A stretch of 64,000 bases of DNA from an uncultured Cetobacterium sp. (GTDB taxonomy: Bacteria; Fusobacteriota; Fusobacteriia; Fusobacteriales; Fusobacteriaceae), in the NCBI RefSeq assembly GCF_947072685.1, contig NZ_CAMTIK010000002.1:62001-126000 (forward strand), in the 5' to 3' direction. A program made the position numbers and the translations under genes. Below the pieces are notes generated by a model that saw only the letters and a program-made list of their open reading frames with translations, searched no databases and was not told the DNA's origin. Shown here piece after piece: positions 61,330 through 64,000 of this stretch. The stretch's first letter is position 1; the number at the start of each line of letters is the position of its first letter.

Positions 61330-63857
61330 TAAAACTCCCTCCTACATATATTTTTATACTCACAGTACATACATCCACTTTTTTTCTCACTCAACGAATA
61401 ACTATCTGTTTCAAAAAATTTTATTAAAGATTCTTTTAAAATTTCTCTTGTCAATTTAGTTTTTTCTTGGTTTTCTAAAACACCTTCAAAAGCGTTGTAT
61501 ACCGATTTACATGCTTGAGTTTCGTCTCTATAAAGCATTATTGTATAAAAATCTAACTGATTATCAATTTTACTTCCTGTTTTGAAATCTATTATATGAT
61601 TCTCAGTTGTTGTTTCTATAACCAGATCCACTCTTCCATTTAAAGTGACTTCAACATCCCCCTTTAAAAAAGGTTCTTTTTTACTGTTTTTTTCACTTTC
61701 TATCCGTTTAACTTTTTTTTCTATATAGAGTTTTTCAATCTCTTTATAAAACTTTAAAATATTTCTAGTGAAACGTGGAATAAGAATTTGAATGAAATAA
61801 TTATCCAGATATATTGGTATCTTTTTCCGATTACTGTGGAAACTTTTGATTAGAAGGGTTTGAATTTCCTCTTCTGAAATTGAATAATCTGAAACATTTA
61901 AAATCTTTTTCCACATTCTATCTGTAATTTTTTCAAATACATCGTGCACGTATATTCCCAAGAATTTCATTGATATTCCCAGACTATGTTCCTTCTCAAA
62001 CGAGTTAAGCTTTAATATTTTGCTTAAATAAAATCTGTACTCACATATGGTTAAAATATTGAAATCATACGGACCCAAATTCAATTCATTATTTTTAAAA
62101 TCGTCTTTTGATTTAAAGAGGGCCTTTTCTTGTTTTACCTCTATTTTTATTGATTCAAAGCTCATTAATTTTTCTAAAATATTTTCACTGAATATAGTCT
62201 TTTGTAGTTTAGATATTTTATACCTATTCATTAATTCTGCTAATAGTGGAGAAGCTCCCTCTCCATTATTTTCATTTTTTATATATATCAAAGTGTTATA
62301 TCTATTCTTTAAAAGAGCTTGATAGAATCGATACCTCTCTTCACGTCTCTCCTTTTCATAATACATAAACCCATTATCTTTTTTTTGCTTTTCAGTTAAA
62401 TACAAGTAATCTCTTTTTGTTTTTGGAAGATATCTGTTACTTGTATTTATAAAAATAGATTCTCTTGATACTATAACTTTACAATTTTCTATTGGTTTTA
62501 TAAGATATTTTTTTTCACTGTCTTCATTTTTTATAATCTCTACATTGTTAAAATATTGAAGTAAAAATTTTAATATATCTCCTCCATTTTTAAAACAATT
62601 TTTCAACTCTTTCTCTCGAAGCATTATTTCTGTCGTTTTAGCATATCCCATATATTCTTGAAGCTTATCGTAAAAATCTAGATATATTTTTTCAAATAAT
62701 ATATCTAAAGAAAGAAGTCTATTAAAATAATCTATAAAATAATCTATCGTTTCAATTTTTGAAATTTCCAGAACATCATTATATATTTTTGATATCGTTT
62801 CATTCTCTTCGTCTCCAATATATTTATAATCGTTTTCAATCCTCTCATAAACATACTCCATATTCTCTCTAGATATGCTGTAATATTCCTTCATCTCAAG
62901 GTTATTTATCCCTTCTAAAAATTTAGATATTGGAATAAGGTTCCCCACTCTCGGTTCTAAAGAGTCCACTAAAACACTCTGAGCTGTTAGAAATTTGAAA
63001 AATTTAGTATCGTTTAAAGTTGAAAAACTCCCTCTCATAAAATTGTTTGGAAATATCTTTGAATATTCATTGGTATCAGCTTCTGGTGAAAATATATTTG
63101 TCATCTGATTTTTCATATTCATAATCTCCAAAAGATTTCCAACAAGTTCTAATTCATCCTGAACTTCTAAGAGTGATACCTCCACTTTTTGCTCTTTAGG
63201 AAGATATACCTCTTTTAGTTCTAACTCTTCTTCATCAAATATATCTTTTTCTCCTTGAATCCTGATATTTACTTCTATAAACTTCTCTAGCTCTTTTAAA
63301 ACATGTTTATCTAAAGGAGTGAAATTTACTATATCTACAAACACTATTTTTCTATACTTTTTAAACTCTGAAAGATCTAAATATTTTATATCCTCCACCC
63401 AGTCCTTAGGAATATAATTTTTTTCATCCAAATAGGTCTGATATTTTTTTTTAAATCTATCAAATATTTCAAAATACCTCTCTTGCCACTTTTCTAACTT
63501 TATTCTTTTCTCAGAAAGTGCTCTATTTACCTCAGTATAATATTTAAAAAATTTATCCGAAAAATCTATAGACTCAAAATAACTTTTTATTTGTATCTCT
63601 TGAAACTCATCTCTCATAAAATTGTAAAGACTTACAAATCTTTTTGCTTCACTCAAAACAATTTTCTCAGTTTTAAATATTTTTGATTTAAACTCATCTA
63701 TTGTCAAGTAAAGTGGATCTGGTTCAAAAATATTTCTTTTACTCTCTTTTCTCTGACTATTTTTAAGTGGATAATCAGAGAATATATAGATTACAGACGG
63801 ATCTTTTTTTAATCCTTGGATTAAAGATTCCCCATAGTTTATATATTCGAAATTCAT
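61329..63857 (-). CDS. addB: AddB-type nuclease subunit with Fe-S cluster
   Basis: An 842-residue partner of AddA. The N-terminal two thirds are an inactivated-helicase-like scaffold with no Walker A. The C-terminal part is a PD-(D/E)XK nuclease with GIYVHDVFEKI, DLVIE and IIDFKTG motifs. The Fe-S ligands are one Cys before the nuclease (ILTICEYRFY near 605) and C829-xx-C832-x5-C838 at the very end, the AddB arrangement. With the AddA nuclease also intact, each strand can be cut by its own active site. GGGGGG precedes the ATG. The mogA-like stop lies 9 bp upstream. Confidence 0.9.
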   Translation of the reverse strand: MNFEYINYGESLIQGLKKDPSVIYIFSDYPLKNSQRKESKRNIFEPDPLYLTIDEFKSKIFKTEKIVLSEAKRFVSLYNFMRDEFQEIQIKSYFESIDFSDKFFKYYTEVNRALSEKRIKLEKWQERYFEIFDRFKKKYQTYLDEKNYIPKDWVEDIKYLDLSEFKKYRKIVFVDIVNFTPLDKHVLKELEKFIEVNIRIQGEKDIFDEEELELKEVYLPKEQKVEVSLLEVQDELELVGNLLEIMNMKNQMTNIFSPEADTNEYSKIFPNNFMRGSFSTLNDTKFFKFLTAQSVLVDSLEPRVGNLIPISKFLEGINNLEMKEYYSISRENMEYVYERIENDYKYIGDEENETISKIYNDVLEISKIETIDYFIDYFNRLLSLDILFEKIYLDFYDKLQEYMGYAKTTEIMLREKELKNCFKNGGDILKFLLQYFNNVEIIKNEDSEKKYLIKPIENCKVIVSRESIFINTSNRYLPKTKRDYLYLTEKQKKDNGFMYYEKERREERYRFYQALLKNRYNTLIYIKNENNGEGASPLLAELMNRYKISKLQKTIFSENILEKLMSFESIKIEVKQEKALFKSKDDFKNNELNLGPYDFNILTICEYRFYLSKILKLNSFEKEHSLGISMKFLGIYVHDVFEKITDRMWKKILNVSDYSISEEEIQTLLIKSFHSNRKKIPIYLDNYFIQILIPRFTRNILKFYKEIEKLYIEKKVKRIESEKNSKKEPFLKGDVEVTLNGRVDLVIETTTENHIIDFKTGSKIDNQLDFYTIMLYRDETQACKSVYNAFEGVLENQEKTKLTREILKESLIKFFETDSYSLSEKKSGCMYCEYKNICRREF

Positions 63858-63866
63858 ACTACCCCC

Positions 63867-64000
63867 CTATTTTTTTATAGGAGTTGCGCACTCCACAGCT
63901 TCACCTTTTAAAATCTCAATTCCATGAACTAAGCTTCCTATTACAAAGTTTAAATTTTCAGTAGCTCCTTTTGGACTTCCTGGAAGATTTAAAATTATAC
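63867..64000 (-). CDS. MogA/MoaB-type molybdopterin adenylyltransferase, C-terminal part
   Basis: The final 44 residues of a gene that continues past the right edge. The sequence IILNLPGSPKGATENLNF, followed by a GSLVHGIEIL helix, is the conserved C-terminus of MogA/MoaB proteins, which adenylylate molybdopterin before molybdenum insertion. The stop at 63867-63869 overlaps the ribosome site of addB. It fits the two molybdoenzymes encoded at the left of the window. Confidence 0.85.
   Translation of the reverse strand, partial: IILNLPGSPKGATENLNFVIGSLVHGIEILKGEAVECATPIKK

Noticed and set aside
58261-63857. Large UvrD-helicase plus PD-(D/E)XK pair as a new defence system
   Set aside because: Motif order, the AddB-type C-terminal Fe-S cysteines and the overlapping gene order fit the known AddAB recombination complex.
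1-64000. CRISPR arrays, rRNA genes, insertion sequences or prophage genes
   Set aside because: I looked for regular short repeats, transposase or phage structural motifs and conserved rRNA blocks and saw none.

Overview
The window is very AT-rich, densely packed and entirely chromosomal in character. It most likely comes from a member of the Fusobacteriota (Cetobacterium/Fusobacterium/Ilyobacter type). This is inferred from the mix of Gram-positive-like housekeeping genes (AddAB rather than RecBCD, QueH, SpmA/SpmB, RpiR-NagB-NagA) with diderm envelope genes (a MipA/OmpV-type outer-membrane protein, lipoproteins, periplasmic-type exported proteins) and strong AGGAGG ribosome sites. No phage, insertion sequence, CRISPR array or rRNA operon was found. 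One tRNA (Ser, GGA) is present.

Layout. 0-3.5 kb (minus): rubredoxin, a multi-cluster formate-dehydrogenase-like molybdoenzyme and the start of hybrid cluster protein hcp form an anaerobic redox group. 3.7-6.1 kb (plus): proC, an MscS channel and an exported DUF3298-type protein. 6.1-10.5 kb (minus): Na+:amino-acid symporter, glycerophosphodiester phosphodiesterase and a second molybdopterin oxidoreductase; a consensus promoter followed at once by an intrinsic terminator precedes the phosphodiesterase. 10.6-15.9 kb: MATE pump, FUSC-like membrane protein, ABC-F ATPase, a SelD-N-terminal-like flavoprotein and a GNAT enzyme with a structured leader. 15.9-16.9 kb is a small-gene zone: a candidate short RNA, a 32-residue membrane peptide, a DUF4177-like protein and a 69-residue charged protein. 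16.9-25.4 kb: Bax-inhibitor-1 protein, PfkB kinase, DEAD-box helicase, HD hydrolase, tRNA-Ser, HU, a COG2509 flavoprotein, a radical SAM protein with an acidic tail, a SIMPL protein and a DJ-1/PfpI protein. 25.5-31.3 kb: queH, a TIGR01212-type radical SAM gene, an RpiR regulator with nagB-nagA (amino-sugar catabolism), and a split YeeE/YedE sulfur-transport pair.

31.3-39.9 kb: a tyrosine recombinase beside a 22-bp-arm perfect palindrome, an RsuA-family pseudouridine synthase, two unknown genes, endonuclease IV, then an AlaX-type editing protein, rlmN and a class A PBP. 39.9-44.5 kb (minus): one promoter appears to drive an M29 aminopeptidase, a glycosyltransferase/polysaccharide-deacetylase fusion, a MipA/OmpV protein and a HAD phosphatase. 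44.5-50.7 kb: an orphan CrtI-type desaturase, a DeoR regulator, a TM-helix-repeat membrane protein, a YebB-like lipoprotein and several small unknowns. 50.8-58.2 kb: gltS-murI (glutamate uptake next to D-glutamate synthesis), HdeD-like protein, LD-carboxypeptidase, spmB/spmA, and a ThiP/ThiB-like transporter without its ATPase. 58.3-63.9 kb: addB-addA. The right edge holds the 3' end of a MogA/MoaB gene, which makes the molybdenum cofactor that the two molybdoenzymes at the left end need.

Many operons end in long, nearly perfect bidirectional hairpins, often overlapping the stop codon of the convergent gene. I did not find a clearly new multi-gene defence or mobile system. The best leads are regulatory or architectural: the promoter-terminator leader near 8.45 kb, the alternative-pairing leader of the GNAT gene, the short RNA facing a tiny membrane peptide near 16 kb, the palindrome beside the recombinase, and the glycosyltransferase-deacetylase fusion operon.
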